Shown here one piece after another: positions 32,656 through 44,459 of a stretch of DNA of 64,000 nucleotides. Made by a program: the position numbers and the translations under genes. Location of the stretch: NCBI GenBank assembly GCA_964059195.1, contig CAXKWD010000002.1, positions 148,631,042 through 148,695,041 of the forward strand. Direction: 5' to 3'. Positions within the stretch are counted from its first letter, which is position 1, and every line of letters starts with the position of its first letter. Origin of the DNA: Ectobius pallidus (taxonomy: Eukaryota > Arthropoda > Insecta > Blattodea > Ectobiidae). A model generated the notes under the pieces. The model made no database searches. It saw nothing but the letters and a program-made list of their open reading frames with translations, and was not told the origin of the DNA.

Positions 32656-33143
32656 CTATAAAATAAAGACATCAAAAGTAAATGAAACAGAGATGAAAAG
32701 ATTCATACAATAATCTGTGTTTATAAAGTCCACAAAACATTTCATTCAGCTATATTTTCCAAATAAAACATTTAAATGTGCTAAAATTTCAGAACAGGAT
32801 GATGTTTTGTTTTTGTTTCCATGACTGGCCAAAAACAGTTCTTTGGTTGATATGTTACTTGTTACCAGCTATGCTATTTTTGATTATATTCTGAAATGTT
32901 ATGTTTTAGTAATTGTTTTATATATTTTTGGATTAACTAAAACACACAAATTAATTTACTAGTGATTAAGTATTTCACGTATTTTGCACTGCCCAAAAGT
33001 ATAGAATTTTCATCTGCTATCAACATTCAACTGTCCAAAAAATCTATTTATTTATTTATATTTCTTGTTTTTATTTGTTTGGAGATTCAATAAATAATTA
33101 TTCATCACTTTTTAACTACATAAAGTGAAAACAAAATTCTTAC
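32656..33143 (-). other. Short AlaRS intron
   Basis: AT-rich intron between two editing-domain exons. No repeat or gene was recognised. Confidence 0.7.
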
Positions 33144-33313
33144 CTCGTCCCCAACTTTTACCAAAAAGCCTTCATCATATATTTGACCACCCTGTTCTGC
33201 ATAAAAACATGTCTTATCCAATAGAACACCACATTCCTGACCAGAAGTCACAGAATCCACAAAACTCTTTGAATGCCTAAGTGCAATCACTTTTGCTTTG
33301 CAAGGCTCAAATT
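33144..33313 (-). CDS. AlaRS: Alanyl-tRNA synthetase, editing-domain exon
   Basis: Two bases finish the split Glu codon, then 56 codons include [20 protein letters not shown] and [14 protein letters not shown]. This block ([12 protein letters not shown]) is one of the most conserved in AlaRS and begins the region that hydrolyses mischarged Ser/Gly-tRNA-Ala. The acceptor is gtttcag and the donor gtaaga. It ends in phase 0. It is separated from the next exon by only 487 bp of plain intron. No defect is visible. Confidence 0.95.
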
Positions 33314-35299
33314 CTGAAACAAAAACATTAATTTCATTAACAGTAATAACACTACCCTGGATCATTTTGCGGTACAGCATTTAATAAGTGATTTTAACTA
33401 GATGAGGTCTCCTGATTTCAGAAATGTCACTATTTTTTTTTTTTTTTGTATCACATCTAGTTCTTGTGTGACATGGCAGACACAATTTTAAGGTCTCAAA
33501 TAGACCTTCTTGGGGGCTTATAGTAACTAAACGGTAAGTCCTATCAAAAAACCGATTGTAGCAGCAGTAATGGATTTTGAGAGATCTACAAGTGTGGTCT
33601 AACGGCTTTTTGTCGTATCTCCATCAGTTATCCCTTAGATTGAGTTAGATTTTTTTATTTTAAGTAAATTTTATTTTCCTCACATTATGTAATATTTGAC
33701 ACACATAGGACAGAGAGAATCGTAAAATTTGGCAGGAATATTGGCACATACAACAGCCATAAGCATGCAAACTTGATGTTTCTAGTTGCCCCATAAGTAT
33801 AGAAAACCTTGGTGGATAGCCATGACATCATTCACATCAACGACAATCTAATCTTTCACTTATTAACACTGATGTTTATTCCTTTCCAGATGAGCTAGAA
33901 ACTTGAAATTTAGCAAACTTATAGATTTTAGCCTATAACTAATGGGAAAATTCCAAAAATTTCAAATCTTTAATATTTTCTCCTCCAAAATAAACTTTGA
34001 TTTCTTTTCACTGCATGTTTGTAAGGCTTCAGTGATCTGACAAAAATAAAGGAATAGGCTTATTGACTAATGTTGACATGAGGAATTTGCTGTAAATGTT
34101 TTCTGTTAATATGCTAGTTATCCCACATATTTCTTCACATATGCTTATTAAATTATCCTAATTTTTATCCTATAGGCTAGTCTCTCATTTTGATGTGCCT
34201 ATTGCAAGAAAACGTGACGTGATATGTAGAAACGGTCAACAGGTTCGTGTTCAGCGACCCAAAATTAGTTAAGATCACCTACCACACCACTTACCGCAAA
34301 CAAAAAAAAAAAGTTACAAAATGCATTTTATTATACAAAATGTCAAAACAACATTTTTCACAATATTGTCAATTAACCAGATGCGGTAGAGAAAAACAAA
34401 ATACATTTTCGAATTCAGCACAGCGAAGTTAATCAAATACATCTGCATTCATTTTTACCACTGAAATTTTTGTCTTTTTTGCAGGATATGTTAAACAGCT
34501 TGACCCCTTACTATTCATGCTGCTTTACAGAACTTCACACTATTCATATACCTTTACAGCAACAGCAATTTGCTTCTGGAACTCATTGCTTAGCTATCTT
34601 TGGAGATTTTTCTTTTGCCTTTCAGTCAATTGTATTACTTATTGTAATTAAGTTGTATTATTCATGTATTTTATGTTTTCCTCCTGGCTGAGTGGTAGAG
34701 TAGTCCTTATGGCCTTAACTCAGTCAGGTTAAACAAATAGATAAAAATAAAACAATTCATATTCTCAATGCACTCTTCATATGAGTAGGCCAAGGAGATT
34801 GTGTTACCAGTTTATCTATACTACAGGCAAGTATTAATAGTCAACTGATAAGAATTGTTAAAATCTACGAAATGAAAGTCTAAAACCCAAAGGGATTTGT
34901 TGTTTTTTGCAGAACTATGCAGTATTTTGCAAAACATTAGTTATAAATCTCTTCAGTTTTGATGCAAAATAAAACAAAAATCATAGGCTTTAATGCAAAA
35001 TAACACCAAAATTAACCCAACTTTTGTACTGAAATTTAACATTTTTATTCACCATAAAATTCAGGCCCTATTTATCATCTGCCCAAAGTCCTGTCTGTTG
35101 TCTGTAAACTGTTTGGATTGCACTGTCCTAATCATATGATAGGAGCCTCTCCTTGCTCTGTCTTGAATACAAGTCATCCAAAGATTCTTCCACTCTCCTA
35201 CAAACATTGGATTGGAAGACCCAAATACTCAAAGATAAATCAAGGCAATATAATATTCATTCTTGTGTCCGACTTTAGCGTTGTGTAACAAATAGTTGA
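33314..35299 (-). other. AlaRS intron, mostly featureless
   Basis: AT-rich intron. A single copy related to the repeat unit of the foldback at 48138-53842 lies near 33810-33990 (ttccagatgagctagaaac followed by ttgaaattt). Otherwise I see no gene, RNA or element boundary. Confidence 0.5.
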
Positions 35300-36909
35300 A
35301 TAAAAACACTTTCTTTAACGCACTTTATTTTACCTTGGTAAACTTCTGGACGGCCGTTTCGCAGGTGGTGTTCCTGCATCATCAGCAGAGTGCCAACTGA
35401 GGTCTCTGGAGCAGGTGTTTGTGAGGGTGTCTGTTATGGTGGGGGTGTAGTGGAGGTGGGGGTAGGTGATGGGGGTTTGGTTTGACTGCCTGTGTGTATT
35501 AATGTGTCAAATAGCGTGTGTGATCTGAAATTGAGTTGGTTATTTAAAACTGATGTTGGGTGTGATTTTGTGTGTTTGTAGATTTCAAATTGTTCCAATG
35601 TGTTTAATTTCTTGCTTTTGTGTGTGAAGTGTAGTATTTCCATGTCTGTGTTTATGTTTTCGTAATTGTGGTCTGTTGTGATGATGTGTTCTGCAAAATT
35701 TGATTTGTTTTGTGCTTGGTGGATAGCTTTGATGTGTTCTTTGTATCTGGTTTGAAATGATCTGCCTGTTTGGCCTATGTAGAAACTGGGGCAGTCTTGA
35801 CATTTGAGTTTGTATATACCAGTTGAATTAAATTTGTCTGTCTGTGTGTGTTTGTTTGTGAGGTGTTTTTTCAGGGTGTTGTTTGTTCTGTATGCAATTT
35901 TGTATTTCAGTTTTTAGAATGAGGCAGCGACTTTGTACATTTTATTGTTTTGGTATGTCAGTGTGATGAATTTATCTTTTTGTGTTTGTTGGGGGTTTTG
36001 TGTGTGTCTTTTTCATTCTGCTTTTTTGACCATTGAATTTATCATTTCGGGGTTGTATCCATTTTGTTGCGCTAGATATTTAATTGTGTCCAGTTCTTGG
36101 TAGTAGTCAGTTTTTTCCATTGGTACACTTATTAATCTGTGGATCATGGAGTGGAAAGCTGCATGTTTGTGTTGTATAGGGTGGTTTGATGTGTTATGTA
36201 TGAGAGTTGTTGTGGTTGTGGGTTTTCTGTATATTTTGAATTTGTGTTTGTTGTCTTTCTTTGCTACTGTGAGGTCAAGGAAATTTATGGAATTGTTTTC
36301 TTCTGTTTCCAATGTGAAATTTAGATTTGGGTGTAAGTTGTTATTGTATTGGTGTAGCTGTTCAGCTTGTCGGGTGTTTCCATTGTACAAGAATATGATA
36401 TCATCTGCATATCTGTACCAGTAGATGATTTTGTTGGAGTGTTTATTTTTATCGTTTAGTATCTGTGTTTGTTCAATGTTGTGTATGAATATTTCCGCTA
36501 GGATTGACGAGATGGGTGATCCCATTGGTAGCCCCTCTGTTTGTGTGTAGTATTTGTTGTTATATGTGAAATAATTTTGTTTGGGATGATGTCTGTTATG
36601 TTTATAATTTCTTTTATTTCAGGGTCTGGTACTTTGTTTTCTTTTAGCATACCTTCTAGTATTGTAAGTGTTTCTGTTACTGGTATGCTGGTGTACATGT
36701 TTGATATGTCAAATGAGCCTAGTGTACTATTGTGTGGGATGTGTTTGTCTTGAATGTTGTTGATCAGGTCTATGTTGTTTTTTATTAGGGTGTGGTTTCT
36801 TAGGGTTATATTTGATCTGATGACATTGTCCATGTGTTTTGCTAGTTTGTGTGCAGGTGCATTCATGTAGTTGATTACTGGTCAGATTGGGGTGTTTTCT
36901 TTGTGTATT
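35300..36909 (-). mobile_element. Penelope-like element E, left arm of a large inverted repeat
   Basis: Minus-strand copy of the PLE at 37062-38675, about 1.6 kb and highly similar. It encodes RT blocks NAPAHKLAKHMDNVIRSN and GSFDISNMYTSIPV, then MGSPISSILAEIFIHNIE and YRYADDIIFLYNG, then the GIY-YIG region. Stops not shared with the right arm occur after MINSMVKKAE (R to stop, near 36013) and in SFKKLKYK (near 35914). One frameshift near 36570 is shared with the right arm. The tail holds a canonical hammerhead ribozyme motif at 35343-35390. The 5' end of the copy abuts the right arm's 5' extension, so the arms are head to head. Confidence 0.93.
35343..35390 (-). ncRNA. Hammerhead ribozyme motif in PLE-E tail (left)
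   Basis: On the minus strand the core is CTGATGA, then stem II gcagg/cctgc closing an aacacca loop, then GAAAC, a minimal stem III (acggccgt) and GTC, followed by cagaag. Stem I pairs tctg with caga. This matches the short-stem-III hammerheads described in Penelope-like elements. Such minimal forms usually need dimers to cleave; activity here is inference. Confidence 0.8.
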
Positions 36910-37061
36910 GTGTATATCAAAGAACTAACAAAAGACCCCACAACACAGTACCAGAATAACATAAAGGCAATAAACCAGAGCACCCACATAATACCAAACA
37001 ACAAAAAACCATTCCTAAAACAAATCAACCCACAAGCCCCAAAACTAAATGCACTACCCAA

Positions 37062-38642
37062 AATACACAAAGAAAACACCCCAATCAGACCAGTAATCAA
37101 CTACATGAATGCACCTGCACACAAACTAGCAAAACACATGGACAATGTCATCAGATCAAATATAACCCTAAGAAACCACACCCTAATAAAAAACAACATA
37201 GACCTGATCAACAACATTCAAGACAAACACATCCCACACAATAGTACACTAGGCTCATTTGACATATCAAACATGTACACCAGCATACCAGTAACAGAAA
37301 CACTTACAATACTAGAAGGTATGCTAAAAGAAAACAAAGTACCAGACCCTGAAATAAAAGAAATTATAAACATAACAGACATCATCCCAAACAAAATTAT
37401 TTCACATATAACAACAAATACTACACACAAACAGAGGGGCTACCAATGGGATCACCCATCTCGTCAATCCTAGCGGAAATATTCATACACAACATTGAAC
37501 AAACACAGATACTAAACGATAAAAATAAACACTCCAACAAAATCATCTACTGGTACAGATATGCAGATGATATCATATTCTTGTACAATGGAAACACCCG
37601 ACAAGCTGAACAGCTACACCAATACATCAGACTGGTATATACAAATCTAAATTTCACATTGGAAACAGAAGAAAACAATTCCATAAATTTCCTTGACCTC
37701 ACAGTAGCAAAGAAAGACAACAAACACAAATTCAAAATATACAGAAAACCCACAACCACAACAACTCTCATACATATCACATCAAACCACCCTATACAAC
37801 ACAAACATGCAGCTTTCCACTCCATGATCCACAGATTAATAAGTGTACCAATGGAAAAAACTGACTACTACCAAGAACTGGACACAATCAAATATCTAGC
37901 ACAACAAAATGGATACAACCCCGAAATGATAAATTCAATGGTCAAAAAAGCAGAACGAAAAAGACACACACAAAACCCCCAACAAACACAAAAAGATAAA
38001 TTCATCACACTGACATACCAAAACAATAAAATGTACAAAGTCGCTGCCTCATTCAAAAAACTGAAATACAAAATTGCATACAGAACAAACAACACCCTGA
38101 AAAAACACCTCACAAACAAACACACACAGACAGACAAATTTAATTCAACTGGTATATACAAACTCAAATGTCAAGACTGCCCCAGTTTCTACGTAGGCCA
38201 AACAGGCAGATCATTTCAAACCAGATACAAAGAACACATCAAAGCTATCCACCAAGCACAAAACAAATCAAATTTTGCAGAACACATCATCACAACAGAC
38301 CACAATTACGAAAACATAAACACAGACATGAAAATACTACATTTCACACACAAAACCAAGAAATTAAACACATTGGAACAATTTGAAATCTACAAACACA
38401 CAAAATCACACCCAACATCAGTTTTAAATAACCAACTCAATTTCAGATCACACACGCTATTTGACACATTAATACACACAGGCAGTCAAACCAAACCCCC
38501 CATCACCTACCCCCACCTCCACTACACCCCCACCATAACAGACACCCTCACAAACACCTGCTCCAGAGACCTCAGTTGGCACTCTGCTGATGATGCAGGA
38601 ACACCACCTGCGAAACGGGCGTCCAGAAGTTTACCAAGGTAA
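37062..38642 (+). pseudogene. PLE-E reverse transcriptase/GIY-YIG polyprotein, one frameshift
   Basis: Two overlapping frames. The first (to 37473) holds LPKIHKENTPIRPVINYMNA and GSFDISNMYTSIPVTETL (RT motif A). The second (37446-38642, 398 residues) holds MGSPISSILAEIFIHNIE, YRYADDIIFLYNG (motif C, catalytic DD), NSINFLDLTV, IYRKPTTTTTLIH, NHPIQHKHAAFHSMIHRL, then GIYKLKCQDCPSFYVGQT and GRSFQTRYKEH of the GIY-YIG nuclease with its CxxC. A one-base indel near 37397 separates them: the correct frame runs YNNKYYTQTEGLPMGSP. Apart from that indel the endonuclease half is open to its end. The N-terminal region of a full PLE protein is missing. Confidence 0.9.
38582..38629 (+). ncRNA. Hammerhead ribozyme motif in PLE-E tail (right)
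   Basis: The core CTGATGA is at 38587-38593, stem II gcagg/cctgc, GAAAC at 38612-38616 and GTC at 38621-38623. It is identical to the left copy except in stem III (gggc where the left has ggcc), which weakens the small palindrome there. Stem I again pairs tctg with caga. It lies downstream of the PLE coding region, as expected for the PLE terminal repeat. Confidence 0.75.
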
Positions 38643-38675
38643 AATAAAGTGCGTTAAAGAAAGTGTTTTTATTCA

Positions 38676-39674
38676 ACCAATATAATATGTTTGTGTTTGT
38701 TACCTGAAAAGATAGCATGTTTCCCGCTACAATGCATTTGTGCTGAATACTTAATACATCTGTTCAGTTTAGGATGCCAATGGTTATGTTAGTAGATTTG
38801 TTATAAAGAATCATGGTTTAGACTGACTGATATAGTAATATATTAAAATATATTACAGAATACAGTACAGTACTACAATTATAGTACAGTTATAGTAATG
38901 GTGTGGTTAAAAATTATGCTCTTAAAAATATTAGCCATGAAGCTTATACATAAAACACTTAATTCATCATTATTAAGCTTTAGGTGTATTTTGGTTTATT
39001 CGGTATTTTTCAGAAACTCTATTCATGATAACCGGATGGACTTAATTTATTAACTAAAACTTCTATTTTCTTAACATTTTGTATCATTATTCCATTTTTG
39101 GGGGGCTGTTGCAAGCCATTAATCTTCATGTAGATTTCTGTTTGAAGCGTGGGCAACTCTGAAAATGTCTGGAGGTGGGAATAAAAGGAGTTAACTTGCT
39201 GTGAAAATACATGCTTTCTGAAACTTATAGCTTTCTTTCACAAGCAAATCACTCCTCCATTAAACCCTTGCCCCACCAATTCAATTGCTAGACTGGCATA
39301 ATATTATAATGATTCTGCTGGTAGTGGATGTTCACAGCAGACAACCTAAATATAAAAAGTATTGCCAAGCGTCTGCCATTTGACGCTGATCCTGCTGGCA
39401 GTATTAGTATCAACCTAACTTCCCATCTCCAATTCTGATAGCATTGTACCAAGATAAAATCGATAGAGACAGAAAGAAGGAAGAAATTGTATCACCCTGA
39501 GATACAGTACGTAATGGATTATTTTTAATAAAATGGAAGTCTTTAATTACTGAAGTAATGTATCATAAGTATATAGAACTAACAATGGGTAAATCAACAA
39601 ACGATGACCCAACCATTGTCTTTATAATTATAATTGTTAAGGGTTCTTGTGTCTGTTAATTGACTTTTTGAAAT

Positions 39675-39718
<44 letters not shown>

Positions 39719-40469
39719 TTGTTGTGGTGGTGGAGCTAATGGTCACCATTTCCAGAAGTTTAATCTTTTGTGTCTAGGTCATTCATCCCAAACCATCATC
39801 ACAGCTCTCAACCTTAACTTCTCAAATTTGCTTGAAATCTGGTATACTGATATGAAGAAAATCTTCTCGGGTTTGCCGCCAGGTGAGAAGTTTGTTGTGG
39901 TCCAACGTTTCCGAGGCTGACGCTGGTATACTGATAGTATTGGTCCAAGTGAATGCCCAAATCTTGAAAACTCTTACCTATTATTTTTTATTTTCAAGGG
40001 GTACCAAAAATGGAAAATATGGTATACATAGGAAAAAATAAAAAAATTAACTTTTAAAATTGTTGAACTATAAGCTTCAAACTGAGGTGTGATATTTTCA
40101 CATAAAATATTAAATAATCCTCCAGAACAGCTGTCCACATCATTCCAGCCAAACAGCAAAGATCTGGATGGGATTTTTTCTACTAGGGGTGGAGGAGATG
40201 CTTTAGGGTGGCAGATAAGCATCAATGGTGCTTAATTGTGCACAGTTATTTTGTTATTACAAACTTTATTAATTGCCTGCACACTTGTGCCACTTTTGCA
40301 CTAGAGTGATGCTCTATCACAACTGCTGCCGACATCAACATGGCGGACGGCGGAATGGCATGAAGGCCCCATTGAAATGGACTACAATTCAAAGGAGGAA
40401 CACTGTACCAAATCATATTTTTCATGCATCCACATTTCGGTAATATACAATCCCATTTTTCAAATGTTT
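38676..40469 (-). other. AlaRS intron with a 41-T run and a short flanked insert
   Basis: No gene. 39677-39717 is an uninterrupted T run. 39770-39850 resembles the foldback terminus at 48138 (ggtcattc..catcatcacagctc). At 39853-39921 a 69-bp insert is flanked by the 14-mer ctggtatactgata (39839-39852 and 39922-39935). Read on the minus strand the insert contains ctcggaaacgttgg, the kind of box seen at PLE ends. Confidence 0.5.
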
Positions 40470-40620
40470 ACATGGTAGCTCAGGTGGTACACGGAGAGCC
40501 GAAGATCCTGGTTCAAATCCCGGCTATGGCATTGTATTTTTCAGGCTGACTTCACCTTTCCATGGTATGCAATGTTTCTTGTGAAACAAGATGTGAAAAT
40601 TTGTTGGCTTATATGTGTTG
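40470..40620 (+). repeat. tRNA-derived SINE, family 1
   Basis: Pol III box A-like tagctcaggtggt and box B ggttcaaatcc are spaced as in a tRNA, with cggctatggc following. The downstream text tttttcaggctgacttcacc recurs after the related copy at 62360. It is not a plausible functional tRNA because the arms do not fold cleanly. It is likely a SINE. Confidence 0.65.
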
Positions 40621-41235
40621 TTATGTAATGAAGTAGGCTACCATGATCTGAGAAAAACCCTGGTAAAGTTTCTGATTATTATAAAGAAAACATGTTCCTT
40701 AAATTTGTTGTTTTATGACCAAATATATGCTTAAGTCCTAGTTAAAGATGGTGTGTCTGGTCAATGCTCTCTGGATTTTGTTTATGGATTGCCATGAGCG
40801 TCCTAGGCCAATAAAACTGCATTCTGAGTGCAGTTCAGGTTGCTAAAATGCAATTTTTCAGCTTGTTACCAGTCCAACAAGCAGCTGTTTTAGGGAGCAT
40901 GTATTAAAAAATGAATTTAAAGTGATTGTGATGTACTAATCCTTCAAATGACAGGAAATAACAAGAAGAGAAAGGAGAGAAGGAAAAAATAGAAGAAAAG
41001 GGAGGATGAAACAAGAAAGGATAGGAACAGAGAATGCTATCTATCCACAAATCTTTTAATTTAATTTCTTTTAAATACAGATGTGCTGTTTTTAGTGCAA
41101 AAGAGGCACAAGTACATTGGACAGCTGTTCTGAAGGTTTACCAAATATTCAGTATAATTTAAAGTAGAGGAAGGTTTTATAACTTACATTTATGATGCAA
41201 TATTGGTAAGAGGATTAAGAAACTCTAATACTTAC
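40621..41235 (-). other. AlaRS intron, nothing recognised
   Basis: AT-rich intron immediately 3' of the exon at 41236. It includes a purine-rich stretch (40960-41035) of GAAA/GGAGA repeats. No gene was seen. Confidence 0.6.
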
Positions 41236-41389
41236 CATAATCAGCATTTTTATCTGCACTCTTTGCACGGTAATTGTACTTGAAAGTATCATTTGTTGGT
41301 GGAACACCAAGCTTCTGAAGTTCATTAATGGCATGGATATCCAAGTTCAATTTGTCATCATACCAACTAGCTTTTCCTTGAGAAGTTAT
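41236..41389 (-). CDS. AlaRS: Alanyl-tRNA synthetase, internal exon
   Basis: Encodes 51 codons plus one base: ITSQGKASWYDDKLNLD followed by IHAINELQKLGVPPTNDTF and KYNYRAKSADKNADY. This matches the linker leading to the editing domain (family pattern SQGK, LDIxAI.EL, KYNY). It is flanked by an acag acceptor and a consensus gtaagt donor. It starts in phase 0 and ends in phase 1, and the last G combines with AA of the next exon to make Glu. This stretch is less conserved than its neighbours, so the call rests partly on the phase-perfect joins to both flanking exons. Confidence 0.88.
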
Positions 41390-42117
41390 CTGTTAATATG
41401 TCAATAAAGAATATGAATAGATAAAAGAGTTCAGTGGATTAACATTTCTACTTTCTTTTGAAAACCCTTATAAATATCTTTTATTTAAATTCTGCTTCTT
41501 TGAAAAGAGCTAAAAAGACATAAGCCTAGTTTATGTGATGCCACTAGATTTAGCAAATAGCCTAATTTCACTGAACTGACTTCATGATACTAATTACTAT
41601 ACTGGCTCAAATATAAGACTAGGTTCTTCCTCAAAATGTGCTTATAAAAATTATACTCATCTTATATGCGCAGCTTAACATTTTTAACAACTTATTTTTG
41701 TGAAACCCTCTCTTTTACCAGCTTGTGCAGTGGGATCAACATACGATCACACACGTTCGAGCCAAAGTCAAAGACATGCGGAAATTCACCGAACTTTACT
41801 GAACTTCATTTTTTCTGAAGTTGTGCTTGTACTGTATTGTTACTTGGCATGTCTACAGCAAATAATGCTTTGACCACCAGTCATGGTAGACCATGTGGAA
41901 AAGAAAGCATCTTCATTGTCTCAACCCATACATAAAGGTGAAAGAAGACATTATGACATGAGCTTCAAACATCACGTTTTCAAAGCAAGATGTACCAATA
42001 ATGTACACACTGGAAAACAAAAATTGGACTCTCTGATTGTAATGTATGAAGCTGTTAGAAAGAAGAAGAAAATTTGTTTCTGAATCAATCTTTTGTTTTT
42101 TATGAGAATATTATAGG

Positions 42118-42310
42118 GGAAAAATTCCTCCGACACTGGGGCTTGAACCCAGGACCTTTGGTTATTCACGCCAATGCTCTACCAACTGAGCTAAGCCGGA
42201 GTTCAACTTAAAGTGCCAGATGGAACCTCTCTCCTATAAATGATTGCCCTAATGGTCTACCTCACAGACAGACAAGTTATGTCATATGCAGTACTGTAAG
42301 GCACACTAAA
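42118..42310 (-). repeat. tRNA-derived SINE, family 2, copy 1
   Basis: The minus strand 42201-42129 folds as a near-complete tRNA. It has a 7-bp acceptor (ctccggc/gtcggag with one GU), box A tagctcagttggtagagc, an anticodon loop GTGAATA (GAA by position) with one stem mismatch, and a perfect T arm ctggg/cccag. The same 73-nt unit with the same ~130-bp flank recurs at 60836-61036, so it is treated as the tRNA-like head of a SINE and not a tRNA gene. Confidence 0.75.
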
Positions 42311-43189
42311 TAGTGATGTCCAACAGAGACACTGGGTGGAGTGAATAAACGTCAGTAAATGCTTTTACTGCAAAATTTTAAGTAAATACTAGCGTTTTAG
42401 TGAATAAAATTTTTCAGTAAATACTGTTGCTTACTAGTAATTAGTACATACTAGATCAAGTAGTACGTACTGCAAAATATATGAATAACAAGTATTTACT
42501 TATCAATACCAGTAAATACTGTGAAATTTTCAAGTGTGGTATAGACCTTGCTTAAGATGGCAATGCCTTATCTGAAATGCTTGTTTTTACAAGAATTATG
42601 AAGCAAAAAGTGTACTGAGAGCAAATGCAGGCTCAAGAAGATGATTATCACAATTTATTTAGATTCAGAAGGGAAAGTATGAAGTGGCAAACTTCACATT
42701 TCATGGATGAAACAGGCAGCAAACAGGCAGAAGTTATACATTTTTCATTTTTAAGTGATCCAGGCTATCAGAGTCAGAATTCATTATATGATTCAAAGTT
42801 TTTTCTGTGTATTATTACCTAAACAATTTCACAATTTTCTTTTGTTGGATTTATTTAAGCAGCATGGCCATTCTTATGTAGTATTGAGGTTAGCCTATAT
42901 ATTTTATTTTGTTTTATTTTAAACTAGGAGGTGTCTGTGACTTTCCCATATTTATGAATATAATTGTTAGATTTTTTAATAATAGGCCTACACTTAATAG
43001 GAAAAAAATTAAAACTTCATCTATTAAAACTTATGCCATTTTTAAATAAGTTGCATTAATTATCTAATTTTATTGTAATTGTATTGTCAGACGTAGTAAA
43101 TAAATAATTAAAACTACTAAATGAATCATGTGCTGCCATGTGGGCGTACAGATTGAAAGTGAAGTGATTAAAACGAACCATAGAATTAT
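42311..43189 (-). other. AlaRS intron, nothing recognised
   Basis: Low-GC sequence with many agtaaatact/tagtac words at 42350-42520 and again near 43900-44070 that look like simple diverged repeats. No coding region or element end was seen. Confidence 0.5.
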
Positions 43190-43850
43190 AAACCTTCCGC
43201 TTAAATGCAAATCATTCATAAAAGATTAATAATTTAGCTTTGGGGTGCATTCTACGATTAGAGTACACCGTAGGGAAAGAAATGATCTTAGAATCGAGTT
43301 CCAGGCTCAACCCCCTCCCCTGCACAGTGAGTTTCGTCCAAATCGAGCAATGTTTCCCATTCAGACCTACATTCATGATCTCTCTTCCATCCACCTATGT
43401 TAAAAATTTCAGATCTCTTTGTGCTGTAATGTTATAAACAAATAAATCAAGTAGAGCGGGCTAACAAAATCAAAGCAATCGACATCTCCATGTGTTATGA
43501 TGAGAAAATTATTTCCACAATACTCTTCTTCCCCAGTTGCTATGGCAAAAAAGGAAGAGTACTTATTAATTTTACAATTGAAAAGTAGCCCATTACTAAA
43601 ATCTGATGCTGTAATAGTGGAAAAAATTGTTTTCTGGCAGTTTTTTTTTTGGGGGGGGGGGGGGGGGGGAGCTCATAATTCGCGAACAAAAGGAAAAAAT
43701 TCAAAATCCGGCTTTAATTGAATTCAGACATCCTTTAGTCCATCTATGTTAAAAATTTAAGATCTCTGCATGCCCTAGATATGGCTGGGTAACACACTCA
43801 GACAAACAGACAGTCAGAAAGATGAACACTTCCTCTTATTATATAGATAT
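43190..43850. repeat. Dispersed non-coding repeat, copy 2
   Basis: Related to 25830-26560: the shared blocks gtccatctatgtt, aaatttaagatctctgcatg and acttcctcttattata occur in the same order. It contains a run of 18 G after a T run at 43645-43668. The same two-subunit layout is seen in both copies. It has no coding content. Confidence 0.55.
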
Positions 43851-44459
43851 CATGGCCTACTTTAAGTAATCTCGGCCCACTACATGTACTTTGCATAGCT
43901 AAGCAGGTAGTAACTACTAATGTTCATCCAGTATTAACTTATAAGTACTAGTATAAGGTTATTCACTCAAAATTAAGTAAAAGCTGGTACTTGTAAGTAA
44001 CTACTGAAAGTAATTACTGCTAGTAGTACTTATTACTAGTAGTAACTACTCAATTTTTATTCACTCCACCCAATAATCTGTGGTTCATGAATGCTTATAT
44101 ATCTATTTTGTTTTTTTAGTTTGACTTTAAGGCTCACTTATTTAATCTTACATAGAGCAGGCAAAGAAGTTTTAAATGTAAGCTAGGTTATTTTATATAT
44201 ATATACATACACACACATATGTGTATAGGCTATATATATTTTGCCAATACCCTTCAAAAATTCTTACATGCGACATCATCTTATATTCGGGCCAATATGA
44301 TATATAGGTAGTTTATATTTAAGATAAGTTTATAAAAACACTATAATCACTATTTACTCCTAGAATTTGTAGAAGTTTATATAGTGAAGTTATAATCAAT
44401 TGAAACTTGAGATGGAGGTTTAACATACGTAACTTCACTTAATTCAAGCACTGACCTGA

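Larger units (their letters stand above)
36913..38675 (+). mobile_element. Penelope-like element E, right arm, longer copy
   Basis: The plus-strand copy extends about 150 bp further 5' than the left arm (36913-37061: ELTKDPTTQYQNNIKAINQ, INPQAPKLNALPKIHKE). RT and GIY-YIG follow to about 38642 and a tail with a hammerhead ribozyme ends near 38675 (aaagtgtttttattcaacc). The left arm mirrors 37062-38675. The pair forms a roughly 3.4-kb foldback with a 150-bp spacer inside an AlaRS intron. The arms have few differences, with one dense patch at about 37625-37645. Confidence 0.93.

Noticed and set aside
36541..36753. 70-codon frame repeated exactly at 37218-37430
   Set aside because: Antisense shadow of the PLE reverse transcriptase, repeated only because the PLE is an inverted repeat.
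42129..42201. Functional tRNA gene
   Set aside because: It folds well, but the same head with the same ~130-bp body recurs at 60836-61036, which is SINE structure.
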